Shown here piece after piece: positions 1 to 7,171 of a stretch of DNA of 64,000 bases. The number at the start of each line of letters is the position of its first letter. The stretch's first letter is position 1. The translations under genes were made by a program, and so were the position numbers. The notes under the pieces were generated by a model, which saw only the letters and a list, made by a program, of their open reading frames with translations, searched no databases and was not told where the DNA came from. The stretch covers positions 1 to 64,000 of the forward strand of contig JAUXGN010000012.1 of assembly GCA_030622115.1 (NCBI GenBank), read 5' to 3'. The DNA comes from Candidatus Eiseniibacteriota bacterium (lineage in GTDB: Bacteria; Joyebacterota; Joyebacteria; Joyebacterales; Joyebacteraceae).

Positions 1-116
1 AGTACCGCTACATATGGAGGCTCACGAAGAGACAGGCAGAACTGGCGCCACAGCTGGTTCTGCCTGCCTCGCAGGGGTTCCACACTCCCCACCGCTCAGG
101 CACCCTCGCAGCCTGA

Positions 117-1416
117 GGTAGTGTCCATAGTTATGTGTAGATTCAGTCGAACATACCCATCTCTTTGGCTAAAACGAGTGCATTGACGATCCTTTCGCAG
201 CTCTTGTCATCTGAGAAGCTCCTCATGGTGTCAGTGCGTCTGCGGATCTCCTGCTGGTAGCGTTCGATCGGGTTGGTGGTCCTGACGGTGCACCAGAGAT
301 GTTTCTCGAACTGCATGAAGACGAGTGTCTTGCCGAAGTTCCTCCTGAGGGAGTTGACGGCCTTCTTCTCGTCGGTTCGCCATCGTTCGGAGAAGGCGTC
401 GAGTCGCCTTCTGGCTTCCGGTACATCGGATGCCCTGTAGATGGCCCTTGCCTGAGCGAGGAAGGCTCTCCTGCTGCGCTTGTCTATCAGGTGTGCGGCC
501 GCGGCTCGCACCTTGTGCTCGGTACAGAGCTGGGATCTGATGTATGGGAAGACCTCTGCGATTGCTGCGGCTATGCCGTATGCTCCGTCGTGGATGATCA
601 GTTCGAGGATCTCGTCGTCGAGTCCGCGCTTCCTGAGGTCATCGAGGAACGCTGCCCAGTCGAGTTGGCTTTCCTGGAAGGCGAGCTTGAAGCCCAGGAG
701 GGTCTTCTTCCCGTTCTCGTCGATCGCCAGAGCGAAGAGCACGGGGCTCTTCCGGTCATAGCGCTTGCGCACGGTCATCCAGACGGCATCGATGAACAGG
801 AAGCGGTAGCGGCCCGTGATCGGTCTCTTCCTGAACTTCTGGAGCTCCCGGTCCGCTCCCTTGAGGATCCTGCTGACTGTGCCGGCCGAGACGCCCGCGT
901 CCGTGAACGCTCTGGCGATCGCCCGGTTGTTCCGCATCGAGACGCCTGCCAGGAAGCACTTGAGCACTGCCAGATCGAAGCCCTCCTGTCTGCGCTGATA
1001 CCACCGGAAGAAGCTGCTCCTGTAGGTCATGTTCCTGGCTCTTGGGATCCTCAGTTCAGCGATGTGTCCCATGGTTGTCAGGAGACCTCGGGTGTAGAAC
1101 CCATTCCGGTAGTCTTGCCGATCCTCCGATCGTTCGTATCTTTCGCACCTGATCAACTCTTCGAACTCGTCCAGGATGTTGCCTTCCAGGAGCTCCTTGA
1201 GCCTGGCCCTGGCGCCGGCGTTCATCTCGTCCCGAGCATAGTCCTTTGCTTCCGACCACAGCTTGGCTATCATGGACTTCGAGAGGCCTTGGTCTCTCAC
1301 GGGCATATCCCCCTTTTCGAAGGGTTGTGATTGGCGTTGCAAACGGATATGCCCGCTTTCTATATCAGGGCTCAGAGCTCCTCAAGCCCTTTCTACACAC
1401 AAACTGATACACTACC
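117..1416 (-). mobile_element. IS256-family insertion sequence, apparently complete
   Basis: A single transposase gene is bounded by imperfect terminal inverted repeats of about 25 bp at 117-141 and 1392-1416. Their outer ends share GGTAGTGT and their inner ends share TGTGTAGA, with a diverged centre. The 1.3 kb size, one-gene layout and repeats just outside the ORF fit IS256-type elements. I compared the 8-9 bp on each side and found no target-site duplication, so the copy may be old, or one end may be set a few bases off. Bases 1-116 outside the element hold no gene that I can support. Confidence 0.8.
143..1306 (-). CDS. IS256 (mutator-type) family transposase
   Basis: This is a cut-and-paste transposase acting on the ends of its own element. 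The DDE triad is visible: Asp in FIDAVWM (about residue 173 from the chosen start), Asp in IIHDGAYG (about 240) and Glu in RTTNPIERYQQEIRRRT (about 348), the last being the best-conserved IS256 signature. The ORF runs upstream to a TTG at 1342. I prefer the ATG at 1306, preceded by AAGGGGGAT, which gives 387 residues, close to the usual 390-400. No frameshift or internal stop is seen, so the gene is probably intact. It is the only gene in the element and shows no link to neighbouring functions. Confidence 0.9.
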   Translation of the reverse strand: MPVRDQGLSKSMIAKLWSEAKDYARDEMNAGARARLKELLEGNILDEFEELIRCERYERSEDRQDYRNGFYTRGLLTTMGHIAELRIPRARNMTYRSSFFRWYQRRQEGFDLAVLKCFLAGVSMRNNRAIARAFTDAGVSAGTVSRILKGADRELQKFRKRPITGRYRFLFIDAVWMTVRKRYDRKSPVLFALAIDENGKKTLLGFKLAFQESQLDWAAFLDDLRKRGLDDEILELIIHDGAYGIAAAIAEVFPYIRSQLCTEHKVRAAAAHLIDKRSRRAFLAQARAIYRASDVPEARRRLDAFSERWRTDEKKAVNSLRRNFGKTLVFMQFEKHLWCTVRTTNPIERYQQEIRRRTDTMRSFSDDKSCERIVNALVLAKEMGMFD

Positions 1417-1503
1417 CTCACGGGGGGCTTCCTTGCTTCCCGTGGGCCGTTGTGCTATTCCGTAGGCATCTAATGAATAAAGCCGCCCAAGACGACACAG
1501 CTG

Positions 1504-1532
1504 TTGACAGCCGCGATGAGTATCCGTATATT
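1504..1532 (+). promoter_or_regulatory. Sigma70-type promoter of the M23 peptidase gene
   Basis: TTGACA (1504-1509), a 17 nt spacer and TATATT (1527-1532). Transcription would start near 1539, only about 7 nt before the ATG at 1546. It lies just outside the insertion sequence, in a locally AT-rich stretch. Confidence 0.6.
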
Positions 1533-1545
1533 TTCTAGTTAATCT

Positions 1546-2802
1546 ATGAACCGTGATAGCGACATAGGCGCCTGGCATACGACCAGGCTTGTTGAACGAT
1601 TCAGACGGTTGCCGGACGGAATGCGATTCTACTCGCTCCTTTCGGCCCTCGTACTGATGCTGGCCGTTGCTTCCGGGCTCACGGCGAGCCACGTGACGGG
1701 CACGTCCTCTGTTGTCGCGTTCAACCCGCGAACACCGATGTTCCGTCAGCTTTCTCCCTGGGGAAAGGTCATGGGCACATCGGGGAGTCCATTCCTCAAA
1801 TCCGGCTTCGATGTCATAGGCGTTATGACGCCCATTCCTGAAGAGGTCCAGAGCTACGACTACGTCGCTGCTGCTGGAGAAGGACTTGAGGCGATAGCAA
1901 CCACGAACGGTGTTGACCTCGATCTTCTGGCCTGTGCGAACGCGGCGAGCTATGTGCGCGTGCCGAGACGCGAGACCGACGTTCGACTGCCGCTCCTCTA
2001 CTCAAGAGAGCGAAGCTGGGACCGGTCGATGGAGTTCCTCTATCCGCTTTCAAGCAAGATGCCGCTCGGCGGAAACGGCCGGGCAAAGCGCGGCGCGCCG
2101 ACGATAGTCCGCCACGCTGTCGCCCGTGGTGAATGCCTCTGGAACATCGCGAGGAAGTACCACGTGCGCATGGAGACCATAATCGGCATAAACGACCTGC
2201 CAAGCGCGCGATATCTGAGGCCCGGCCAGATACTGGAGATACCGGACACCGACGGCACCTACTCCGTCGTTAGAAAAGGCGACACGATCAGCAGCATCTG
2301 TGCGAAGTACGACGTTGAGCTTGCAGAACTCGTGAACGCGAACCCCGGACTGGATGTCAAGACCCTCCAGATAGGCCAGAAAATCTTCGTGCCGGGTACG
2401 CAAGCACTGGAGCAGTTGTTCCGGATGGCTTGGCCGGTCTACGGCAGAATATCGAGCCGCTACGGATACAGGTTCCACCCTGTTCACAAGCGCAGGATGA
2501 TGCACACGGGCCTCGACATCGCGGCCAGACATGGGAACCCGATTCGCGCAGCCCTCGCAGGCCGTGTGACCTTCGTAGGCTGGAAGGGCGGCTACGGGAA
2601 GACCGTCATTATCGAACACCCAAACGGTTGCGAGACGTTGTACGGCCACTGCTCGAAGCTTCTCGTCAGCAGGGGTGAGACCGTAAAGAAGGGGCAGCAG
2701 ATAGCAAAGGTGGGAAGCACAGGCATCTCCACAGGCCCGCACGTGCACTTCGAGGTGAGAGAACACAACAAGCGGATCAACCCCGAGAAGCTGCTCTACT
2801 AG
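1546..2802 (+). CDS. LysM-containing M23 family metallopeptidase (murein hydrolase or EnvC/NlpD-type activator)
   Basis: The protein is a membrane-anchored or secreted peptidoglycan endopeptidase of the envelope. An uncleaved-looking hydrophobic segment at about residues 28-46 is followed by two LysM peptidoglycan-binding modules (about 188-233, HAVARGECLWNIARKY; about 238-285, YSVVRKGDTISSICAKY) and a C-terminal M23 domain (about 292-418). Zinc ligands are present: H320 and D324 in HTGLD, and H399/H401 in HVHFE. It is therefore probably catalytic rather than a degenerate activator. The listed ATG at 1546 has no Shine-Dalgarno sequence and sits about 7 nt from the predicted transcript start; the ATG at 1621 (MRFYSLLSALVLML) is an alternative. 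It ends just before a short tandem repeat. Confidence 0.9.
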   Translation: MNRDSDIGAWHTTRLVERFRRLPDGMRFYSLLSALVLMLAVASGLTASHVTGTSSVVAFNPRTPMFRQLSPWGKVMGTSGSPFLKSGFDVIGVMTPIPEEVQSYDYVAAAGEGLEAIATTNGVDLDLLACANAASYVRVPRRETDVRLPLLYSRERSWDRSMEFLYPLSSKMPLGGNGRAKRGAPTIVRHAVARGECLWNIARKYHVRMETIIGINDLPSARYLRPGQILEIPDTDGTYSVVRKGDTISSICAKYDVELAELVNANPGLDVKTLQIGQKIFVPGTQALEQLFRMAWPVYGRISSRYGYRFHPVHKRRMMHTGLDIAARHGNPIRAALAGRVTFVGWKGGYGKTVIIEHPNGCETLYGHCSKLLVSRGETVKKGQQIAKVGSTGISTGPHVHFEVREHNKRINPEKLLY

Positions 2803-2824
2803 TAGAACGCCGCCAGAGTCCGAG

Positions 2825-2884
2825 CCGCTACAGACCAAGCCGCTACAGACCGAACCGCTACAAACCAAGCCGCTACAAACCAAG
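2825..2884. repeat. Tandem repeat, 4 x 15 bp, overlapping a gene end
   Basis: Four contiguous copies of CCGCTACARACCRAR occupy exactly 60 bp. The rightmost copy overlaps the last codons and stop (TAG) of the leftward HD-domain gene; the others lie between it and the M23 gene. Copies differ at two or three positions. Confidence 0.9.
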
Positions 2885-3436
2885 CTCGTCGCTTATCCCC
2901 TGCATTGCCAGAAGCGCGATACCGACGAACTCCTCAAGTCCGATACCCAGCTCACCTATGGTCTCCATCTGCTCACGACTCGCGCCGGCAGCGAAGCGTT
3001 TTTCCTTGTAGCGCCGCATGACGAACGGAACATCCACGAGCGCCAGCTTCTTCTCCGGATGCATCAGAGTGGCCGCGACAATGAGTCCTGTGATGGGGTC
3101 GCCCGCGTAGAGCCCCCGATCCATAGCGCTCTCCCGCGGCACATGGCTATTGTGCGCCTTGACTGCATGAACGATTCTCTCTGAGAAACCCATTCCCTCA
3201 AGCTTCTCAGCCGATACCAGACCGTGCATCTCCGGGGCGTCCTGAGTCTCCTCAACATCGAGATCGTGCATGAGACCAGCCAGCCCCCACGACTCGGTGT
3301 CTTCCCCCAAACGCTCCGCAAGCCCCTTCATGACCGCTTCCGTGGCAAACATGTGTTTGAGGAGATTCTTGTTCCCGCAGTTCTCCTTCAGCACTCGAAC
3401 ACACTCGTCTCTCGTCATCTTCCCTGCTCCCTCCAC
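2873..3436 (-). CDS. HD domain-containing protein (putative phosphohydrolase)
   Basis: The 187-residue protein is a single HD-superfamily domain, a metal-dependent phosphohydrolase fold. Candidate metal ligands are H28, the H57-D58 pair in LMHDLD, H71, H95 and H98 in KAHNSH, and D113 in AGDPITG. The pattern resembles stand-alone HDIG-type predicted hydrolases rather than RelA/SpoT or cyclic-di-GMP HD-GYP enzymes; the substrate is unknown. The GTG at 3436 is led by GGAGG with a 7 nt spacer. An in-frame ATG at 3418 is also possible. The stop codon lies inside a 15 bp tandem repeat unit, so the C-terminal residues ELGL are repeat-derived. It is downstream of recG in the same direction (76 nt gap) and may be co-transcribed. 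Confidence 0.8.
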   Translation of the reverse strand: MEGAGKMTRDECVRVLKENCGNKNLLKHMFATEAVMKGLAERLGEDTESWGLAGLMHDLDVEETQDAPEMHGLVSAEKLEGMGFSERIVHAVKAHNSHVPRESAMDRGLYAGDPITGLIVAATLMHPEKKLALVDVPFVMRRYKEKRFAAGASREQMETIGELGIGLEEFVGIALLAMQGISDELGL

Positions 3437-3512
3437 CTGGATTCCTCCGTGCTCGTTTCACATTCCCGCGCCACATTCGCATGCTACTCTGCACCGGCGC
3501 CGGGATGCGCGC

Positions 3513-5609
3513 CTAGCCCACATCGATCAGCGCACCGCGGCCTTTGAATCTGCGTTTGATGGCGTCCACGACTGCGCGGCTCGCAGGCTCCGCCAGCGCA
3601 CCGTCCTTCTCAAGAAGCTCAAACGCGTCTTCCCGGGCACTGACAAGGAGCCGCATGTCCATCGCGAGATCCGCGACCGCGAACTTCGGGATCCCGTGCT
3701 GCTTCACCCCCATGAACTCACCGGGACCTCTGAGTTTGAGATCCCGCTCCGCGATGACGAAACCGTCACTCGTGTCCGCCAGCACCTGGATCCGTTCTCT
3801 CGCTTCATCCGAGGCGCCACGGCCGACCATGAGAATGCAGTATGAACGATGCTCTCCACGTCCCACGCGTCCTCTGAGCTGATGAAGTTGCGCCAATCCG
3901 AACCGCTCTGAGTGTTCTATGACCATGACTGTCGCGTTGGGAATGTCGACACCCACCTCTACCACTGTCGTGGAGACGAGGACACTGATCCTGCCCGAGG
4001 AGAACGCGTTCATAACACTCGCCTTGTCCGCGGATTTCATGCGTCCGTGCACGAGCCCTACGGCGATATCAGGAAAGATCCTCTCATTCAGTTCCTCGTG
4101 CATCTTGGTAGCGGCGGCAAGTTCGATCTTCTCCGACTCCTCGACAAGCGGGTAGACAATGAAGACTTGGCGGCCATCTTTCACCTGAGCCCGGAGGAAG
4201 TCGTAGACCCGCCTGCGAGCTGATTCGTCCCGAACCGCGGTCGTAACCGGCGTCCTGCCCGGCGGAAGCTCATCGATCACCGAAACATCGAGATCCCCAT
4301 AGACGGTGAGTGAGAGCGTCCGCGGTATCGGGGTCGCCGTCATGACGAGCACATCGGGCGAACGGCCCTTCTTCCTGAGAGCCGCCCTCTGCGTAACACC
4401 GAATCGATGCTGCTCATCGACGATCACGAGTCCCAGACGATGGAACTCGACACCCTTCTGAATGAGAGCGTGCGTTCCCACGACCACGGCCGCTGCCCCG
4501 GTCGATATGGATTCAAGCGCCTCCGCCCTCTCTCCGGCCTTCATTCCGCCGCGCAGAAGCACGGTCCTGTCGCCGAGAGCGCCGAGGAGCGATGAGATGC
4601 CCGCATAGTGCTGCTCGGCCAGGATCTCGGTAGGAGCCATGATCGCGACCTGAAGACCGGCGGCAGCGGCGTGATGCATCGCCGCGGCAGCCACAACGGT
4701 CTTGCCGGAACCAACGTCGCCCTGAAGCAGGCGATTCATGGTCCCGGGCTCCTCTATGTCGGTCCTGATCTCCGAGACGACCCGCTTCTGAGCCTCCGTG
4801 AGCCCGAACGGCAGCGATGCCAGGAATCTCTCGTGCTCACGCTTGTCCCAAGTGTATCCCTTGACGCCCGCTTCCCGTGTCTTGAGACGCCTGCGTCTCG
4901 CGGCGACCACGACTTGGAAGAGAAAGAACTCCTCGAAGGCGAGACGCATCCTCGCGTGCCCCGCGATCTCGAGTGACGTCGCGAAGTGAACGTCTCGGAA
5001 AGCATCTCTGCGAGACGGCAAAGATCTCTTCTTCACGACCCAGGCCGGCAACAGCTCCGTGACCTCATCAAGATGCCGATCGAGCGCGGTCTTCATGAAA
5101 CGCCTGATTCGTTTCCCGGAGAGACCGCCAACCTGCGAGTACTCAGGGACTATCCTCCCGGCGTGAACCAGCTCCGCCACATCTTTCTCGCCCATCAGTT
5201 CAAAGGCGGGATTTATGAACTCCTTCCGACGAGCGTGCCGATCGAAGCGAACCTCTCCGCTCAAGACGATCTTGGAACCGTTCGTAAGATTCGTCTTCAG
5301 ATAGGGTTGGTTGTACCATCGCGCGAAGATGGCGCCGGTATCGTCTTCCAGAACCGCCATGAAAACGGACCGACCGCCCCGCCATCTGTTCAGCTCGGAC
5401 GAGAGCACTCTGACGATCACGGTAACCCTATCACCTACTCTGAGCCCGTCCACCTCGGAGACCTTGGACCAATCCGTATACGCCCTCGGAACGTGGTAGA
5501 GAAGATCCTCTATCGTCTCCACACCGGTCTTCGCGAGGAATCCCGCAGACTTGGGCCCGACGCCCTTCAAGAACCCTACGGGCGAGAATATGGTTGTCTT
5601 GGTCGCTAT
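3513..5609 (-). CDS. recG: ATP-dependent DNA helicase RecG
   Basis: RecG is the branch-migrating helicase that remodels stalled replication forks and Holliday junctions. An N-terminal wedge/OB region starts with SPVGFLKGVGPKSAGFL. The helicase core has Walker A GDVGSGKT, DEQH in IVDEQHRFG, motif III TATPIPRTL, and motif VI QLRGRVGRGEHRSYC. With the start used here the protein is 698 residues, the normal RecG size. The start is unusual: the ORF is open to a TTG at 5684 and an ATG at 5645, but that ATG lies within a predicted -10 box. The only good ribosome-binding site (AGGAGG, 5 nt spacer) precedes an ATA codon at 5609. If ATA is not used, the start is upstream without a Shine-Dalgarno sequence. 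Confidence 0.95.
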   Translation of the reverse strand: MATKTTIFSPVGFLKGVGPKSAGFLAKTGVETIEDLLYHVPRAYTDWSKVSEVDGLRVGDRVTVIVRVLSSELNRWRGGRSVFMAVLEDDTGAIFARWYNQPYLKTNLTNGSKIVLSGEVRFDRHARRKEFINPAFELMGEKDVAELVHAGRIVPEYSQVGGLSGKRIRRFMKTALDRHLDEVTELLPAWVVKKRSLPSRRDAFRDVHFATSLEIAGHARMRLAFEEFFLFQVVVAARRRRLKTREAGVKGYTWDKREHERFLASLPFGLTEAQKRVVSEIRTDIEEPGTMNRLLQGDVGSGKTVVAAAAMHHAAAAGLQVAIMAPTEILAEQHYAGISSLLGALGDRTVLLRGGMKAGERAEALESISTGAAAVVVGTHALIQKGVEFHRLGLVIVDEQHRFGVTQRAALRKKGRSPDVLVMTATPIPRTLSLTVYGDLDVSVIDELPPGRTPVTTAVRDESARRRVYDFLRAQVKDGRQVFIVYPLVEESEKIELAAATKMHEELNERIFPDIAVGLVHGRMKSADKASVMNAFSSGRISVLVSTTVVEVGVDIPNATVMVIEHSERFGLAQLHQLRGRVGRGEHRSYCILMVGRGASDEARERIQVLADTSDGFVIAERDLKLRGPGEFMGVKQHGIPKFAVADLAMDMRLLVSAREDAFELLEKDGALAEPASRAVVDAIKRRFKGRGALIDVG

Positions 5610-5643
5610 GACGCCCTCCTGGGGAGAATTCCGGGACACCCGC

Positions 5644-5672
5644 ATTCTAGTCGAGCAGGCAGGGGGGGTCAA
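5644..5672 (-). promoter_or_regulatory. Sigma70-type promoter of recG
   Basis: Read leftward: TTGACC (5672-5667), 17 nt spacer, TAGAAT (5649-5644). Transcription would start near 5637, downstream of the in-frame ATG at 5645, whose bases overlap the -10 hexamer. This promoter is divergent from that of rpmB. Confidence 0.5.
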
Positions 5673-5738
5673 GCCACCCACCAAATATGAAGGTCACCAT
5701 GCGTCTTGACATGATCCCTCTCGAGTTCAGGAAAGTGC

Positions 5739-5767
5739 TTGCGGCGCATTCCGGCCTGTGCTAGATT
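5739..5767 (+). promoter_or_regulatory. Sigma70-type promoter of rpmB
   Basis: TTGCGG (5739-5744), 17 nt spacer and TAGATT (5762-5767). The -35 is weak but the -10 is the same TAGATT found before tRNA-Leu in this window. The mRNA leader would be about 28 nt. Confidence 0.45.
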
Positions 5768-5801
5768 TGGGTTTCGACTGATATTCGGATGGAGGAAGAA
5801 C

Positions 5802-6005
5802 ATGTCACGGAAATGCGACATATGCGGAAAGCACCCGCGGGTAGGGAGTAACGTCAGCCACGCGCACAATGTCACAAAGCGCAGGTGGCTTCCCAATCTG
5901 CAGCGAGTGAAGGTCGTGATTGACGGCACCCCAAAGAAGCTGTCTGTCTGCACAAGCTGCATACGCTCAGGCGCCATAGACAAGTACAGGAAGACGGCTG
6001 CCTGA
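5802..6005 (+). CDS. rpmB: 50S ribosomal protein L28 (zinc-ribbon form)
   Basis: This 67-residue component of the large ribosomal subunit has the family opening [10 protein letters not shown]. It carries two CxxC pairs (C5/C8 and C50/C53), so it is the zinc-binding form of L28. The ATG at 5802 is chosen because GGAGG lies 6 nt upstream; the longer ORF starting at 5739 adds residues unrelated to L28. It is monocistronic, with its own promoter and a hairpin after the stop. The usual neighbour rpmG is absent. Confidence 0.95.
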   Translation: MSRKCDICGKHPRVGSNVSHAHNVTKRRWLPNLQRVKVVIDGTPKKLSVCTSCIRSGAIDKYRKTAA

Positions 6006-6026
6006 CGAGCGGATGTCGAAATGCAG

Positions 6027-6056
6027 GAAGGGGCCCTCCCCGAGGGTCCCTTCTTC
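6027..6056 (+). terminator. Rho-independent-like terminator after rpmB
   Basis: GAAGGGGCCCT and AGGGTCCCTTC form an 11 bp stem with one mismatch around a short loop, followed by a modest T-rich tail (TTCATGTTGATT). It lies between the convergent rpmB and the anti-sigma kinase gene and may serve both. Confidence 0.6.
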
Positions 6057-6084
6057 ATGTTGATTCTTGACTGTTGCGGCGTCG

Positions 6085-6507
6085 TCAGACCGCCTTCTTG
6101 AGCGTGAGGGTCGTACCCGCGCCCTTCCCCATCTCGAACACCACCGAGTCCATCACCTCGCGCATGATGTAGATACCGCGACCCGAAACCCCCATGCATC
6201 TCTCGGGATCTGTTGGATCGAAGACCTTGTCGAGATCGAAGCCACGTCCCTCATCGTGGACTATCAGCTTGAATGTTCCCGGTGACCACTCGAACCTGAT
6301 GGTGACTTGCGTGGCATCACTCAAGTCGTTTCCGTGGACGACGGCGTTGGTCACCGCCTCGACAACAGCGATCGCAATCTCAATGAGAGGACCGTCGTCG
6401 AAACCCGCCAGCTTCCCGTACTTGCCCGCCAACGAATCCACGCGTTCCAGAATATCGAGTTCGTTCGGGAGGACGAGTTCGTCGACTCCTGATGCTGCGT
6501 CAGTCAT
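6085..6507 (-). CDS. RsbW/SpoIIAB-like anti-sigma factor serine kinase
   Basis: This is a 140-residue GHKL ATPase of the partner-switching type, which phosphorylates a STAS protein and can sequester a sigma factor. Visible motifs are the N box (EIAIAVVEAVTNAVVHGN, about 43-60), the G1 box (HDEGRGFD, about 84-91) and the G2 box (GVSGRGIYIMREVMD, about 106-120). There is no sensor or transmembrane part, so it is cytoplasmic. It lies 25 nt downstream of the STAS gene at 6533-6868 and is surely co-transcribed with it. The STAS partner retains a Ser-Thr at the usual phosphorylation position. No sigma factor or PP2C phosphatase gene is adjacent, so the regulated target is unknown. Confidence 0.85.
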   Translation of the reverse strand: MTDAASGVDELVLPNELDILERVDSLAGKYGKLAGFDDGPLIEIAIAVVEAVTNAVVHGNDLSDATQVTIRFEWSPGTFKLIVHDEGRGFDLDKVFDPTDPERCMGVSGRGIYIMREVMDSVVFEMGKGAGTTLTLKKAV

Positions 6508-6532
6508 CCGTTCTCCCAGGCAGTGGCCTCGA

Positions 6533-6868
6533 TCAGAAGCTGTCCAGTGCTTCCTGCAGTGTCGGATGAGTGTCGAAGATCGTCAGAAGCTTGGTGATCA
6601 TGAAGAGGCTCCGAATCCTGTCGGAGACGTGCGTCAGCTTGAGAATACCCTCTTCGCGCTGGACACTCGTGTAGATGGCCATGAGAGTCCCCAGTCCAGT
6701 ACTGTTGATCCACGGTACCCCTTTGAGATCAATGATGAACTTGCGCCCCCCGTCGTCGAGCAGCCGCTTGATCTCGTTTCTCACATCGTTGCTCTCAGCT
6801 CCGCCCATGAGGTTTCCGGATATGTGGACGACCGCGACGTCTCCCTCCATCTTGGTCTTGAACTTCAA
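6533..6868 (-). CDS. STAS-domain anti-sigma factor antagonist (RsbV/SpoIIAA-like)
   Basis: The 111-residue single-domain STAS protein has the order typical of anti-anti-sigma factors: N-terminal beta strands (EGDVAVVHISGNL), a helix (NDVRNEIKRLLDDG), then FIIDLKGVPWINSTGLGTL. Ser56 in NSTGLG is at the position normally phosphorylated by the cognate kinase, so a functional switch is likely. The kinase is encoded immediately downstream. Unphosphorylated protein would bind the kinase and release its target. This gene is the upstream member of the two-gene leftward operon. Confidence 0.85.
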   Translation of the reverse strand: MKFKTKMEGDVAVVHISGNLMGGAESNDVRNEIKRLLDDGGRKFIIDLKGVPWINSTGLGTLMAIYTSVQREEGILKLTHVSDRIRSLFMITKLLTIFDTHPTLQEALDSF

Positions 6869-7171
6869 CCTGCACCTCCCGAATAGGGTTCACCTTCAGA
6901 CCCTGCGCCCCTTTGCCGCGCCAGGCGCGATCGCGACCGGATCCGCTTGTGTACGCAAAAGTTACCACAATCCCTGGTATCAGGCAAAGGGGAAACATGA
7001 CGCCGGATACCACCTTGAGAGCCCCAGCTGGGCACAATACTGGTACGACTTGTGCATCCATAGTGTCACGAATCCGGGACGATTGGACGGTGCGCGCAGG
7101 GAATCTCCGCTGCCGCCGTGTGGACGTCGTAGAGTGCCCTATTCAAGGGCCATTCCTGTGATGGAGAAAGC
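6869..7171. other. Intergenic region between divergent STAS and histidine kinase genes
   Basis: About 300 bp without a convincing gene; the 82- to 88-codon ORFs here have no recognisable domain. The only specific signal I see is a possible sigma54 site at 7041-7056. No clear sigma70 promoter for the leftward STAS gene could be picked out. Confidence 0.5.
7041..7056 (+). promoter_or_regulatory. Candidate sigma54 (RpoN) promoter
   Basis: TGGTACG-N4-GTGCA matches the TGGCACG-N4-TTGCA consensus at 10 of 12 positions and keeps the essential GG-N10-GC spacing. It lies about 115 nt upstream of the sensor kinase start. Such matches can arise by chance in a GC-rich genome. Confidence 0.3.

Noticed and set aside
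299-1330. 343-codon plus-strand ORF opposite the transposase
   Set aside because: It is the antisense shadow of the IS256 transposase, whose DDE motifs are clear; the product has no recognisable domain.
107-1425. Target-site duplication of the insertion sequence
   Set aside because: The 8-9 bp flanking the repeats (CAGCCTGA and CTCACGGG) do not match in any register I tried.
2050-2883. 277-codon minus-strand ORF beginning with a VCSG-type repeat
   Set aside because: The repetitive N-terminus is just the 15 bp tandem repeat read in another frame; the rest is antisense to the M23 peptidase.
2825-2884. CRISPR-like array
   Set aside because: The 15 bp units are directly contiguous with no spacers and no cas genes are nearby.
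4986-5690. 234-codon plus-strand ORF opposite recG
   Set aside because: Low-complexity Arg/Gly-rich product over intact RecG coding sequence; a GC-rich frame artefact.
6913-7161. 82-codon ORF before the histidine kinase
   Set aside because: No ribosome-binding site or domain and atypical composition; treated as intergenic.
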